DNA of 64,000 nucleotides from CAURMH01 sp963525745. Its GTDB lineage: Bacteria; Pseudomonadota; Gammaproteobacteria; Enterobacterales; Pasteurellaceae. The notes beneath the pieces were generated by a model. The model was not told the origin of the DNA. It saw nothing but the letters and a program-made list of their open reading frames with translations, and searched no databases. Both the position numbers and the translations under genes were made by a program. Of the stretch, positions 39,156 to 48,689 are shown one piece after another. Location of the stretch: assembly GCA_963525745.1 (NCBI GenBank), contig CAURMH010000001.1, positions 1-64,000 on the forward strand. The letters run 5' to 3'. How positions within the stretch are numbered: position 1 is the stretch's first letter; each line of letters begins with the position of its first letter.

Positions 39156-39896
39156 TTATTTTTTTACAAAATACAAATCCCATACGTTATGCCCAAGTTT
39201 ATGCCCACGAGCTTCAAATTTGGTCGAAGGACGAAAATCCGGGCGTGGGATATATCCCCCGGTTTCGGCGGTGTTGAGCAAATGCGCATTGGCATTTAAC
39301 ACTTCCAACATTTGCTCCGCATAATTTTGCCAGTCCGTCGCCATGTGAACAAAGCCATTTTCGCTTAATTTTTGTACGATCTGTGCAACAAAGTGCGGTT
39401 GAACAATACGACGCTTTTGATGCTTTGCTTTATGCCACGGGTCAGGAAAGAATAATTGTAATCCGCTAAGCGAACCGTCTGAAACGCTATCGCGTAAAAT
39501 TTCCGTGGCATCGTGACAAATAACGCGTAAATTGGTTACGCCTTTTTCCACTGCATAAGCAATGCAGGCACCAACGCCGGGCGTATGCACTTCGATGCCG
39601 AGATAATTTTTATCGGGATTCGCCGCCGCCATGTCCACTAAAGATTTCCCCATGCCGAAACCGATTTCTAAGATTACGGGGTTTTTATTGCCATAAATTT
39701 TAGCAAAATCAAAAGGTTTCGATTGATAATTTAAGCCAAGCGCGGGCCAATGGGTATGGAGCATCGTTTTTTGAAATTCGCTTAAACGACCGGTACGCAG
39801 GACAAAACTGCGCACTTTACGCTTATAACGTCCGTCTTTGGTAAATTCTGCCATTTCGACAGTTTTGCGTTTTTGATCGGCAAAAGTCTCAATCAT
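39156..39896 (-). CDS. trmB: tRNA (guanine46-N7)-methyltransferase TrmB
   Basis: From the ATG at 39896 the protein has 246 residues, the length I recall for H. influenzae; starts at 39941 or 39905 are possible and none has a strong ribosome-binding site. SAM motif [16 protein letters not shown], then [14 protein letters not shown], the catalytic aspartate in [15 protein letters not shown] and the C-terminal [17 protein letters not shown]. Divergent from priA with a spacer under 100 bases. Confidence 0.95.
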   Translation of the reverse strand: MIETFADQKRKTVEMAEFTKDGRYKRKVRSFVLRTGRLSEFQKTMLHTHWPALGLNYQSKPFDFAKIYGNKNPVILEIGFGMGKSLVDMAAANPDKNYLGIEVHTPGVGACIAYAVEKGVTNLRVICHDATEILRDSVSDGSLSGLQLFFPDPWHKAKHQKRRIVQPHFVAQIVQKLSENGFVHMATDWQNYAEQMLEVLNANAHLLNTAETGGYIPRPDFRPSTKFEARGHKLGHNVWDLYFVKK

Positions 39897-39994
39897 AACT
39901 AAGTTCATTGACAAAGGAAAAAATTGGCTCGGATTATACATGAAATCGGGCGCTTTTCCCGTATAATGCGCTAAATTTTTTGCTAAGGTTTATT

Positions 39995-42184
39995 ATGAAA
40001 ATCGTTCGTGTGGCATTAGCCGTGCCGCTCTCCCACTTATTTGATTATCTGGCGCCCGATGAATTGACATTATGCCTAGGCGGACGTGTGCTCGTGCCTT
40101 TTGGCCGCCAAACACGGGTGGCTATTGTGGTGGAAACCGCGGTGGAGTCCGAGTTGCCGATGGATAAATTAAAACCCATTATCAAGTCATTAGACAGCGA
40201 ACCCGTTTTTTCGGCGGTTGTTTGGCGCTGGCTACATTGGGCGGCAAATTATTATCAGGCGGCATTGGGGGACGTCTTGTTTCAGGCCTTACCGATAAAA
40301 TTACGTAACGGCGAAAATCCGGTGAAAAATGACCGCACTTTTTGGCGAATCAGCATGGAAGGAAAGCAGGCGCTTTTACAAAACGAACTAAAGCGTTCAA
40401 GAAAGCAGGCCGAGGCGCTGCATTGTCTATTGCAACAAGATCTTGAAAAAGGAAAGAATGAATTTAATCCCACTATCTGGTCTGCGCTGAAAAGCAAACG
40501 CTTCATCACGGAAGTCATCCTTTCGGATGAACCCAAAACATGGCAACAGACATTAGGCACTAAACCAATCGTGAATACTGAAAATCGTTTGGTGCTCAAC
40601 AAACAACAAGCTTTAGCCTTTAGCCGATTGGTGTTTCAACATGATTTTAACGTGTGGTTGTTGGATGGCGTGACGGGTTCCGGAAAAACGGAAATTTATC
40701 TTCAATATATTGAAGAAATTCTTAAATCAGGTAAACAAGTGCTGGTTTTGGTGCCGGAAATCGGGCTGACGCCGCAAACCGTTGAACGTTTTAAAGCGCG
40801 ATTTAATGTCGAGATCGATGTACTTCACTCCAATTTAAACGATACGGAGCGTCTCAATGTGTGGGAACGCGCACGAACCGGACAAAGTGCGGTCGTTATC
40901 GGGACAAGATCGGCGCTTTTCACACAATTTACAAATTTAGGCGTGATTATCCTTGACGAAGAACATGACAGTTCATTTAAACAGCAGGAAGGATGGCGTT
41001 ACCATGCTCGCGATTTGGCCATTCTCTTAGCGCAACGCTTATCCATACCGATTCTATTGGGGTCGGCAACGCCGAGCCTAGAAAGCTTGAATAATGTACA
41101 AAACGGCAAATATAAGCATTTGGTTCTGTCAAAAAGAGCGGGAAATTCGACCGCACTTCACCAATTTATGATTGATTTAAAAAATCAACCTGTCCAAAAT
41201 GGTTTGTCACAGCCCCTTCTGGCACGTATGAAAAGTCATTTGGAAAAAGGTAATCAGGTGATGCTATTTTTGAATCGCCGCGGCTTTGCACCGGTTCTTT
41301 TGTGTCATGAATGCGGTTGGATAGCGCAATGCCTGCACTGCGAAAAACCGTATACTTATTATCAACAGCAACGCGTGTTGCGCTGCCATCATTGTGGTGC
41401 GCAACAGGCCATTCCGCGGCAATGCAATGATTGCGGTTCCACGAATTTAGTTACGACCGGGCTTGGAACGGAACAGTTGGAAGAGGCGCTAAAGGCGCAA
41501 TTTCCAAACTATTCCATTGCCCGAATCGATCGCGATAGTACGGCGCGTAAAGGACGGCTGGAGGGTTATTTGGACGCGATACGCCAGGGCAAAAGCCACA
41601 TTCTGATCGGCACGCAAATGCTTGCTAAAGGACATCATTTTCCTAATGTGACGCTGGTTGCATTAGTGAATGTAGACAGCGCACTTTTTTCCTTAGATTT
41701 TCGTGCCGAAGAACGCCTGGCGCAGCTTTATGTACAAGTGGCCGGCCGTGCGGGGAGAATGGAAAAACAAGGGGAAGTCGTCCTACAAACCCACTATCCT
41801 GATCATCCGCTTTTGACCACATTGTTGGAAAAAGGTTATGGTGAATTTGCACAGGAAGCGCTGAAATTACGTCGTCATATGGGGCTGCCGCCTTTTAGCT
41901 TTCAGGCTTTATTCAGAACGCAAAGCCGCGCATCCGATGAAGCGGAAAAATCTTTGAGACAATTGGCTGAATTTTTTTATTCACAGCAAGTCGAAGGACT
42001 ACAAATTCTCGGGCCGCTCCCGGCGCCCTTTAGCAAAAAGGCGGGACAATATCGTTGGCAGCTGCTATTGCAACATCATTCCCGTAACAAACTCCATTAT
42101 GCCTTAAATCTCTATGCCCGTGCAGAGATGAAATTCTCTCAAGTGCGGTTGATTTTGGACGTGGATCCGTTTGATTTAAGCTAG
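39995..42184 (+). CDS. priA: Primosomal protein N' (replication restart helicase PriA)
   Basis: 729 residues from the ATG at 39995 (TAAGGTTTATT upstream); a TTG at 39980 is less likely. N-terminal 3'-DNA-binding domain (VRVALAVPLSHLFDYL), Walker A LLDGVTGSGKTEIYL, DEEHDSSFKQQ, the eight-cysteine zinc insert (CHECGWIAQCLHCEKP, then CHHCGAQ, CNDCGS) and helicase motifs QMLAKGHHFPNVTLV and VAGRAGR. Restarts collapsed forks. Three uptake signals are read through as coding sequence here. Confidence 0.98.
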   Translation: MKIVRVALAVPLSHLFDYLAPDELTLCLGGRVLVPFGRQTRVAIVVETAVESELPMDKLKPIIKSLDSEPVFSAVVWRWLHWAANYYQAALGDVLFQALPIKLRNGENPVKNDRTFWRISMEGKQALLQNELKRSRKQAEALHCLLQQDLEKGKNEFNPTIWSALKSKRFITEVILSDEPKTWQQTLGTKPIVNTENRLVLNKQQALAFSRLVFQHDFNVWLLDGVTGSGKTEIYLQYIEEILKSGKQVLVLVPEIGLTPQTVERFKARFNVEIDVLHSNLNDTERLNVWERARTGQSAVVIGTRSALFTQFTNLGVIILDEEHDSSFKQQEGWRYHARDLAILLAQRLSIPILLGSATPSLESLNNVQNGKYKHLVLSKRAGNSTALHQFMIDLKNQPVQNGLSQPLLARMKSHLEKGNQVMLFLNRRGFAPVLLCHECGWIAQCLHCEKPYTYYQQQRVLRCHHCGAQQAIPRQCNDCGSTNLVTTGLGTEQLEEALKAQFPNYSIARIDRDSTARKGRLEGYLDAIRQGKSHILIGTQMLAKGHHFPNVTLVALVNVDSALFSLDFRAEERLAQLYVQVAGRAGRMEKQGEVVLQTHYPDHPLLTTLLEKGYGEFAQEALKLRRHMGLPPFSFQALFRTQSRASDEAEKSLRQLAEFFYSQQVEGLQILGPLPAPFSKKAGQYRWQLLLQHHSRNKLHYALNLYARAEMKFSQVRLILDVDPFDLS

Positions 42185-42284
42185 GCGGGAAAATGTCGAG
42201 TGCTGGTAAAATAAACCGTTTTTAAGTAAAATCAGTGCGTTTTTAATAAAACGTTAGTCCATTCATTAGTTTAGGAAAATCATT

Positions 42285-43058
42285 GTGGCTCATCGAGATT
42301 TTGCCGGTCGCCGCGGCGGAAATAATAAGAATAAACCGGTTTCCAAAGGAAATAAGCGTATTTTAGTGGCTACGGCAGTGATTGTTGTCGTCGCTTTTGG
42401 CATGGGGTTATATTTTTTAAAAAATAAAACGCCGGAACCCATTAAAATTCCGACTACGGCTGAAAAAACAGCCCCAAAAAGCGTTTTACCCAATCGACCG
42501 GAAGAAGTATGGAGCTATATTAAAGCACTTGAAACCCGAACGGTGCCGGTAGGCAATACGCCGAATGTTATCGAAAAAAATATGCGTCTGACGGAAGAAC
42601 AGCGTAAGAATTTACTTGAAATGAAGCAAGCGGAAGAAGCCAAAAAATTAGAAGAGCAGCGTAAACAAGCCGCCATAAAGAAAGACGAAGGGAATTCTGT
42701 ACAAATCATTAATAACAGTATTTCTGCCCCAAATGATACGCAAGTGCAACCGAAAATCTCAACGGCCAAAACGGATCCCGCGTCGGAAGTAATAAAAAAG
42801 ACGGAAACTAAACCGTCGGATAGCAAACCGCCCACAGAAAATGCGAAAAAATTCGGCTTACAATGCGGTGCCTTTAAAAATCGGGCTCAGGCTGAAAGTT
42901 TACAAGGGCGTTTGGCAATGACCGGATTAAATGCGCAAATTACGACAAGCGGTGAATGGAATCGCGTTCGTCTCGGTGGCTATGAAAGCCGCGACGCCGC
43001 AACCCAGGCACAAGAAAAAGCAAAATTAATCGTTAATTGTGTTGTTATTGGTATGTAG
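42285..43058 (+). CDS. ftsN: FtsN-like SPOR-domain cell division protein
   Basis: 257 residues starting with GTG (TTAGGAAAATCATT upstream). Cytoplasmic basic N-terminus DFAGRRGGNNKNK, one membrane helix (about 25-44), a charged Lys/Glu/Gln-rich linker, and a C-terminal SPOR domain of about 70 residues with FGLQCGAFKNRAQAESLQ and RVRLGGYESRDAA. Layout and position after priA match FtsN, the trigger of septal constriction. The linker is too variable to prove orthology from sequence alone. Confidence 0.87.
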   Translation: MAHRDFAGRRGGNNKNKPVSKGNKRILVATAVIVVVAFGMGLYFLKNKTPEPIKIPTTAEKTAPKSVLPNRPEEVWSYIKALETRTVPVGNTPNVIEKNMRLTEEQRKNLLEMKQAEEAKKLEEQRKQAAIKKDEGNSVQIINNSISAPNDTQVQPKISTAKTDPASEVIKKTETKPSDSKPPTENAKKFGLQCGAFKNRAQAESLQGRLAMTGLNAQITTSGEWNRVRLGGYESRDAATQAQEKAKLIVNCVVIGM

Positions 43059-43166
43059 TGGCGGTGTCCCCTTCCCGATTTTGATGTGCCAAATAGAAGC
43101 GTTGGCTTAACCGCCGGCGCTTTTTGATTTTTCAGATTTTTAAAGAATTTTCACCGCACTTTACCT

Positions 43167-43826
43167 CTAAAAATCGACCTTTGTTCGGAAGGTTATTGGT
43201 TCACTGGTGATAGGGTGAGTGATGCTTAATTGTTCGGCATGTAAACACAAACGTGATGCCATGCTTTTGGCCGAGGGATGCGCATAGAATTTATCGCCTA
43301 AAATAGGGTGTCCTTGTGCCAACATATGCAAACGAAGCTGATGTGAACGGCCAGTAATCGGTGTCAGTTTTACCCGGGTGCTATTATTCGGTAAGCGTTC
43401 CAAAACCTCGAATTTTGTGACCGCTCTTTTACCAAAGACGAAATCTAAACGCTGGCGCGGTCGGTTTTCCCAGTCACAAATCATCGGTAAATTAATCTCT
43501 CCCTTATCCTGTGCAAGATGCCCCCATACTAAAGCTTGATAATATTTCTTCGGCTCGCGTTCACGAAATTGACGTTTGAGCTCTTTATCGGCGGCTTTGC
43601 TCAACGCAAATAGAAGAATGCCGCTGGTCGCCATATCGAGGCGATGCGCCGGTTCACAGAAACCGAATTTTTCTTTCACGCGACTCATGGCGCTATCGTA
43701 GTATTGTGGCTGATTGCCTGGCACGGAAAGTAAGCCGCTGGGTTTATTTACTACGCAGAGATGATTATCATGATAAATAATATCTAAATAAGGTTCTTGC
43801 GGAGGGTGATAGTCAATAAGCGCCAT
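43167..43826 (-). CDS. rluA: Dual-specificity pseudouridine synthase RluA
   Basis: 219 residues. Modifies U746 of 23S rRNA and U32 of several tRNAs. The catalytic aspartate is in AHRLDMATSGILLFA. NKPSGLLSVPG, KYYQALVWGHL and the C-terminal TGRSHQLRLHMLAQGHPILGD are typical of RluA. Eight bases separate it from the upstream rapA gene; the pair is conserved in H. influenzae (HI0616-0617 from memory). Confidence 0.96.
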   Translation of the reverse strand: MALIDYHPPQEPYLDIIYHDNHLCVVNKPSGLLSVPGNQPQYYDSAMSRVKEKFGFCEPAHRLDMATSGILLFALSKAADKELKRQFREREPKKYYQALVWGHLAQDKGEINLPMICDWENRPRQRLDFVFGKRAVTKFEVLERLPNNSTRVKLTPITGRSHQLRLHMLAQGHPILGDKFYAHPSAKSMASRLCLHAEQLSITHPITSEPITFRTKVDF

Positions 43827-43833
43827 ATTTATT

Positions 43834-46617
43834 TTATTCCTGATTGCTGATAATTACGCGTAAACTGTCCAAACGCCATGTCGCGTTAGCTAATACACAT
43901 AAAGATTGCGTATGTTGTGCCGCTAATAGATCGATTTCGTTTTGGCGAATATTTTTGTTGATCATTTTTAAGGCGCGTAAGCGATTAAGTTCCGCACTAA
44001 GCGTTTTATCCGCGACTTGCCGAGCATTTTTGATCGATCGCTGCACAAGCGGCCGAATCGTTTTTTCTCCTACATTAAATAATTGTGTGAGGAGCGGACG
44101 TGCCGTGTTAATTATTTGATTAGCAACGCCCTTGTTAAGCGGTTTAAGTTTACTATTCAATGTTTCAAAAGAAATTTGTTCGGCAAGGTTGTTGCCTTTT
44201 TGATCAAGTAATAAACGAATTGGTGTCGGCGGCAGAAAACGATTCAGTTGTAGCCCTTTCGGCGATTGAGTTTCTACGATATAAATCAGTTCCAATAATA
44301 AGGTGCCGGTCGGCAAGTGTTGATTAATTAACAGTGCCGTTGCGGCTTTTCCGATGTCGCCCGAGGCGATGAGATCAATGCCTTGGCGAATGATCGGATG
44401 ATCCCAGGTTAAAAATTCGATGTCTTCGCGCGCAAGAGCAAGCTTGCGATCAAACGTTACGGTCAGGCCTTCTTCTTTCAAGCCCGGGAAATCCGGCACG
44501 AGCATGGTGCCGGTTGGTGTGATAACAATGCTGCTTTCGCCTAACTCTTCCTGCTCTACGCCGATAATGTCAAATAAATCTAGGGCAAAATCGACCAATG
44601 CCTTTTCATTATCCTGTGCGGCGATTTGCTCGGCGAGTCGTTTGGCTTGTTGGCTTCCGTTGGAATTGAGTTCCAACAGGCGATCACGCCCCTGTTCCAA
44701 TTCGACTTTAAGTTGCTCACGTGCTTTTTGTGTATCGGCAATCAGTGTTTCTACTTCGGAAAGTACGGTCAAATTTGACCGTACTTTTTCTAAGCGCTCG
44801 GCAAAATGTTCAAATAATGCCGTTCCCATTGGGCAAGTTTGTGCAAACGCATTCAAGCCTTCATGATACCAACGCGCCAGCCAATAATCGGGCGAATCGG
44901 TGACACAGGGGGCATAAATCTGCACATCACGCAATTGCCCGATGCGATCCAGCCGACCGATACATTGTTCCAATAAGTCCGGATTATGCGGCAAATCAAA
45001 TAACACTAATGTACAGGCAAACTGGAAATTACGCCCTTCCGAGCCGATATTGGAACTGAGCAATACCTGTGCTCCCTTTTCCCTATCCGCAAAGTAAGCC
45101 GCCGCACGATCTCGCTCAATAATCGACATTTTTTCATGAAATACCGCCGCTCGGATCGCTTCTTTTTCGCGTAGAATTTGTTCTAACCGAATCGCTGTTT
45201 GTGCCTGTTGGCAAATCACAAAAATTTTTTCAACGCGCCGTGTTTTGACGAAATCCAATAACCATTGTATTTTCACCGAAGGCACCGGTGCGTCATGTTG
45301 CGCCATGAGCGTGATTTGATGATAAATTCGGCGTGGGAAACCTTTCACACTTTGGCGCGTATTACGAAACAAGAGGCGTCCTGTGCCATGGCGATCGATT
45401 AAAAGTCGAATGAGTTTGCGGCGCGCCTCTTCGGCTTCCTCCTTGGCAGTCGAATTTATGAGACAAAAAAGTTCAGCCGCATCCCGTTCGTTTAATAACG
45501 CCAAAATATGTTCTTTTTCGACCGCACTTAGGCGCTTATCGCTCAGTAAAGATTGTACGGCATCCGCTACCGGTCGATAATTTTGCTGCTCTTTTTGAAA
45601 TTCGTCATAATCAAAAAATCGCTCCGGATCCAGCAAGCGCAAGCGTGCAAAATGACTCTCCCGCCCCAATTGCTCCGGCGTAGCGGTAAGCAATAATACG
45701 GATGGAATGGCTAGTGCCAGCTGTTCGACCAGCAGATACGGCTTACTGGGTTCAGTTTCCGACCACACGAGGTGATGCGCTTCATCGACAATCAAACAAT
45801 CAAAATCGGCCGCCAGCGCTTGTTTTGCCCTGACAGGCGATTTCACCAACCAATCTAATGCACAAATAATCAGGGATTCTGAGTTAAATGGATTTTCACC
45901 GGTCGTGGCAAAATCGGCACAACGAGCTTCATCAAATAATGAAAAAGGTAAATTAAAACGACGTAGCATTTCCACCAGCCATTGGTGCTGAAGGCTTTCA
46001 GGCACCAAAATTAATACACGCCGAATTTTTTCGGCGAACAATTGGCTTTGTAAAATCATGCCCGCTTCAATCGTTTTCCCCAACCCCACCTCATCGGCAA
46101 GCAATACGCGCGGGTTTATTCGATTTCCCACTTCGGAAGCAATATGCAACTGGTGCGGAATTAACCCCGCCCGAATACCCCGCAAGCCACGTAGGGGGGA
46201 TTGAAATTGCGCTTGCTGGTGTTGCAATGTCCGATAACGCAAGGCGAAATGATGGCTGCGCTCCAATTGTGCCGAAAAGAGGCGATATTTCGCCGAACTA
46301 AAAGAAATCAGCGGAGAAATTTCACGTTCTTGTACCGAGACTTCATCACCTTGGTTATTTTTGACTAAATAAACAATGATGTCATTTACCTCTTGACTCG
46401 CCAATACCTCGCCTTGCCAGCCTTGCTGATGTAAAAAAGCGTCACCTTTACTCAGCGTAAAACGGATCAATGGCGCATGGGATTGTGCATAGGTGCGTGT
46501 TTCATCCGACGCGGGAAAATAAAGAGTGATTGAACGATGATCAAAGGCGGTCACGCACCCTAAGCCTAGATTGCTTTCACTTTCACTTAGCCAACGTTGG
46601 CCAACGGCGAATAACAT
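43834..46617 (-). CDS. rapA: RNA polymerase-recycling ATPase RapA (HepA)
   Basis: 927 residues, slightly shorter than the E. coli protein. N-terminal tandem Tudor-like domains, then Swi2/Snf2 motifs: [49 protein letters not shown] and [11 protein letters not shown]. It binds core polymerase and frees stalled complexes. A perfect 28-bp palindrome made of two variant uptake signals (44760-44787) is translated as [10 protein letters not shown]. Followed closely by rluA. Confidence 0.97.
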   Translation of the reverse strand: MLFAVGQRWLSESESNLGLGCVTAFDHRSITLYFPASDETRTYAQSHAPLIRFTLSKGDAFLHQQGWQGEVLASQEVNDIIVYLVKNNQGDEVSVQEREISPLISFSSAKYRLFSAQLERSHHFALRYRTLQHQQAQFQSPLRGLRGIRAGLIPHQLHIASEVGNRINPRVLLADEVGLGKTIEAGMILQSQLFAEKIRRVLILVPESLQHQWLVEMLRRFNLPFSLFDEARCADFATTGENPFNSESLIICALDWLVKSPVRAKQALAADFDCLIVDEAHHLVWSETEPSKPYLLVEQLALAIPSVLLLTATPEQLGRESHFARLRLLDPERFFDYDEFQKEQQNYRPVADAVQSLLSDKRLSAVEKEHILALLNERDAAELFCLINSTAKEEAEEARRKLIRLLIDRHGTGRLLFRNTRQSVKGFPRRIYHQITLMAQHDAPVPSVKIQWLLDFVKTRRVEKIFVICQQAQTAIRLEQILREKEAIRAAVFHEKMSIIERDRAAAYFADREKGAQVLLSSNIGSEGRNFQFACTLVLFDLPHNPDLLEQCIGRLDRIGQLRDVQIYAPCVTDSPDYWLARWYHEGLNAFAQTCPMGTALFEHFAERLEKVRSNLTVLSEVETLIADTQKAREQLKVELEQGRDRLLELNSNGSQQAKRLAEQIAAQDNEKALVDFALDLFDIIGVEQEELGESSIVITPTGTMLVPDFPGLKEEGLTVTFDRKLALAREDIEFLTWDHPIIRQGIDLIASGDIGKAATALLINQHLPTGTLLLELIYIVETQSPKGLQLNRFLPPTPIRLLLDQKGNNLAEQISFETLNSKLKPLNKGVANQIINTARPLLTQLFNVGEKTIRPLVQRSIKNARQVADKTLSAELNRLRALKMINKNIRQNEIDLLAAQHTQSLCVLANATWRLDSLRVIISNQE

Positions 46618-46685
46618 ACGGTTCTCTTTTGTTCTATCTACATAACATTTGTGTCATTCTATCCCGATTTAAATCTAAAATAAAT

Positions 46686-46701
46686 GTAATATATATATTA
46701 C
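46686..46701. promoter_or_regulatory. 16-bp perfect palindrome upstream of pnuC
   Basis: GTAATATATATATTAC is a perfect palindrome about 100 bases before pnuC and 70 before the rapA start. It could be an operator for either gene. I do not recognise the protein that would bind; AT-rich palindromes also arise by chance in AT-rich spacers. Confidence 0.35.
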
Positions 46702-46803
46702 TAATATGTAGATATACTAAGAAAATTCACAATAAATAATATTTATACTTGACCAATAAAAAGTGCGGTGCAAAAATAACGCTATTTTTTACGGAGGGAA
46801 ACA

Positions 46804-47493
46804 ATGACTTTATTACATCAAGTAAAAGAAGAATTATTCAGCGGTTGGAAATCCTTTGAAGTATTTTGGTTAATCTTGTTTCTTGCGGCGCAAATTGTAG
46901 CTTATATACTTACGCCTGATTCCTTATTGGCGATGATTTCCGGTATTGCGGGAGTCATTTGTGTCGTATTTGTCGGAAAAGGAAAAATAAGCAATTATTT
47001 ATTTGGCTTAATCTTTGCTTATACTTATTTTTATGTTGCATGGCGCGCCAATTTTATCGGCGAAATGAATTCTGTGCTTTATATTTATTTGCCTGCGCAA
47101 TTTATCGGTTACTTTATGTGGAAAGCGAATTTACATCAAGATACCCAAGGAAATAAACTGATTGAAGCGAAAGCATTAACAAAAAGCGGCTGGTTAATTG
47201 TCATTTCGGCGATGATTATCGGTACATTTTTATTAACACAAGCATTAACCGCGGTCGGCGGCCGCTCCGCCGGATTAGACGGGCTAACCACGATGATTAC
47301 CTTTACCGCTCAATTACTAATGATTTTACGTTACCGAGAACAATGGCTTTTGTGGATTTTATTAAATGTTCTGTCAATTAAATTATGGGCGGAAACACCG
47401 GCAATGTATTTAATGTATAGTGCATATTTGTTAAATTCGCTTTATGGCTACTATAATTGGATAAAATTAACAAAACACGCCGGAGTGCGATAA
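46804..47493 (+). CDS. pnuC: Nicotinamide riboside transporter PnuC
   Basis: 229 residues, about seven membrane helices. Family features: GVICVVFVGKGKISNYLFGL, the YLPAQFIGYFMWK segment and GLDGLTTMITFTAQLLM. It takes up nicotinamide riboside, which NadR phosphorylates. Haemophilus-group bacteria that lack de novo NAD synthesis depend on this route (V factor). ATG follows ACGGAGGGAAACA. Divergent from rapA. Confidence 0.96.
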   Translation: MTLLHQVKEELFSGWKSFEVFWLILFLAAQIVAYILTPDSLLAMISGIAGVICVVFVGKGKISNYLFGLIFAYTYFYVAWRANFIGEMNSVLYIYLPAQFIGYFMWKANLHQDTQGNKLIEAKALTKSGWLIVISAMIIGTFLLTQALTAVGGRSAGLDGLTTMITFTAQLLMILRYREQWLLWILLNVLSIKLWAETPAMYLMYSAYLLNSLYGYYNWIKLTKHAGVR

Positions 47494-47633
47494 TATTTTC
47501 CGAAACGCCCTCATTTTTGACCGCACTTTTACCCCTATTATCTTTGGTGCCGCCAGATTGTTATTGTATGTGAATTTCATTAAAATAGAGGCAAATTTCA
47601 GAGCGATTAACATGAGTTTTAAGGGTAATTTTT

Positions 47634-47951
47634 ATGGCACAGTGGGATGGGAAATATATTAGCCCGTATGCAGAACACGGTAAAAAAAGTGAACAGGTAA
47701 AAAAAATTACCGTATCCATTCCGATTAAAGTCTTGGAAATTTTGACCAATGAGCGTACCCGTCGCCAACTCAAAAACCTGCGTCATGCAACAAATAGCGA
47801 ATTACTTTGCGAGGCTTTTTTACATGCCTTTACCGGTCAACCCTTGCCGACCGATTCCGATTTATTGAAAGATCGTAATGATGAAATTCCCGAGCATGCA
47901 AAAGAGATTATGCGCAATTTAGGTCTTGAGCCTGAAAATTGGGAATATTAG
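47634..47951 (+). CDS. metJ: Met repressor MetJ
   Basis: 105 residues. Ribbon-helix-helix repressor that uses S-adenosylmethionine as corepressor. The DNA-contact strand [15 protein letters not shown] and [34 protein letters not shown] (core [20 protein letters not shown]) are nearly identical to E. coli. I saw no clear pair of AGACGTCT boxes upstream, so autoregulation is not evident. Its end overlaps convergent cueR by four bases. Confidence 0.98.
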   Translation: MAQWDGKYISPYAEHGKKSEQVKKITVSIPIKVLEILTNERTRRQLKNLRHATNSELLCEAFLHAFTGQPLPTDSDLLKDRNDEIPEHAKEIMRNLGLEPENWEY

Positions 47952-48346
47952 CTCATCCTCTCACGGCTTAATCCATCTAAAATCGTACACTCCGGACAAT
48001 CATTGCCTAGGCAGGAATCATGCCATTGCTGCAATTCATTAACCATTTTTTGTAAAATATCGATTTGTTTATTTAGCGCTGCAATATGTTGCGCCGTTAA
48101 ACGTTTTACTTCGCGGCTGTTTCTATTCGGATTCTGTCGTAACTTGAGCAGCTGCCTGATTTGTTCCAGAGAGAATCCAACGTCTCTCGAATGACGGATA
48201 AATTTAAGCGTATTGAGATCCGCTTCTTCATAACAACGATAACCGGACAACGTCCGTTGCGCCGGTGTCACCAATCCGGCTTTTTCATAATCTCGGATTT
48301 GCTTGGGAGATAAACTGGTTAGCCGTGCCGCTTCACTAATATTCAT
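47948..48346 (-). CDS. cueR: MerR-family copper-responsive activator (CueR type)
   Basis: 132 residues. N-terminal winged helix ([21 protein letters not shown], core [19 protein letters not shown]), a long dimerisation helix, and a C-terminal metal loop with Cys112 and Cys120, the spacing that binds Cu(I) in CueR. A third cysteine, Cys117, is extra relative to E. coli. Divergent from the copZ-copA genes with a MerR-type promoter in between, which identifies its target. Confidence 0.92.
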   Translation of the reverse strand: MNISEAARLTSLSPKQIRDYEKAGLVTPAQRTLSGYRCYEEADLNTLKFIRHSRDVGFSLEQIRQLLKLRQNPNRNSREVKRLTAQHIAALNKQIDILQKMVNELQQWHDSCLGNDCPECTILDGLSRERMS

Positions 48347-48353
48347 AAATATC

Positions 48354-48384
48354 TTGACTTTAACCTAAGGTAAAGGTTTATAGT
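48354..48384 (+). promoter_or_regulatory. CueR-type promoter of copZ-copA
   Basis: TTGACT (48354-48359) and TATAGT (48379-48384) are separated by 19 bases, too long for normal polymerase but standard for MerR-family activation by DNA distortion. The spacer contains AACCTAAGGTAAAGGTT, a dyad around the centre that resembles the E. coli copA operator. Confidence 0.88.
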
Positions 48385-48424
48385 ACGCCACATTAATCTT
48401 TAATACAACCTGGAGGAAAGAAAA

Positions 48425-48631
48425 ATGGCCGATATTATTCTAAAAATTACTGGAATGACTTGTAATGGATGTGTGAAAAGTGTTACCCGTGTATTAGAAG
48501 AATTGGATGGGGTAGAAAATGTACAAGTTTCCTTATCCGGTTCGACAAATGTTGTTTTTGATGAAAGCAAAGTTTCTATTGCGCAGCTAATTGAAGCAAT
48601 TGAAGATGCCGGTTTTGAAGCGGAAATCTGA
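48425..48631 (+). CDS. copZ: Copper chaperone, single HMA domain (CopZ-like)
   Basis: 68 residues forming one heavy-metal-associated domain. Metal site GMTCNGC (Cys13, Cys16). ATG follows CTGGAGGAAAGAAAA. It probably delivers Cu(I) to CopA, encoded 58 bases downstream, and to CueR. In E. coli a comparable chaperone comes from frameshifting within copA; here it is a separate gene. Mercury-scavenger annotation of similar Haemophilus genes is less likely given cueR and copA. Confidence 0.9.
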   Translation: MADIILKITGMTCNGCVKSVTRVLEELDGVENVQVSLSGSTNVVFDESKVSIAQLIEAIEDAGFEAEI

Positions 48632-48689
48632 TTTAAGATTCAATCTGAAGCTGGCTTCCAAGCCTGCTTTTTAGTTTCGGAGTCATCTC

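Noticed and set aside
44760..44787. The rapA palindrome as a transcription-factor operator
   Set aside because: It lies deep inside a coding region and is fully explained as two inverted uptake-signal variants.
47500..47633. Met boxes upstream of metJ
   Set aside because: No tandem AGACGTCT-like octamers were found.
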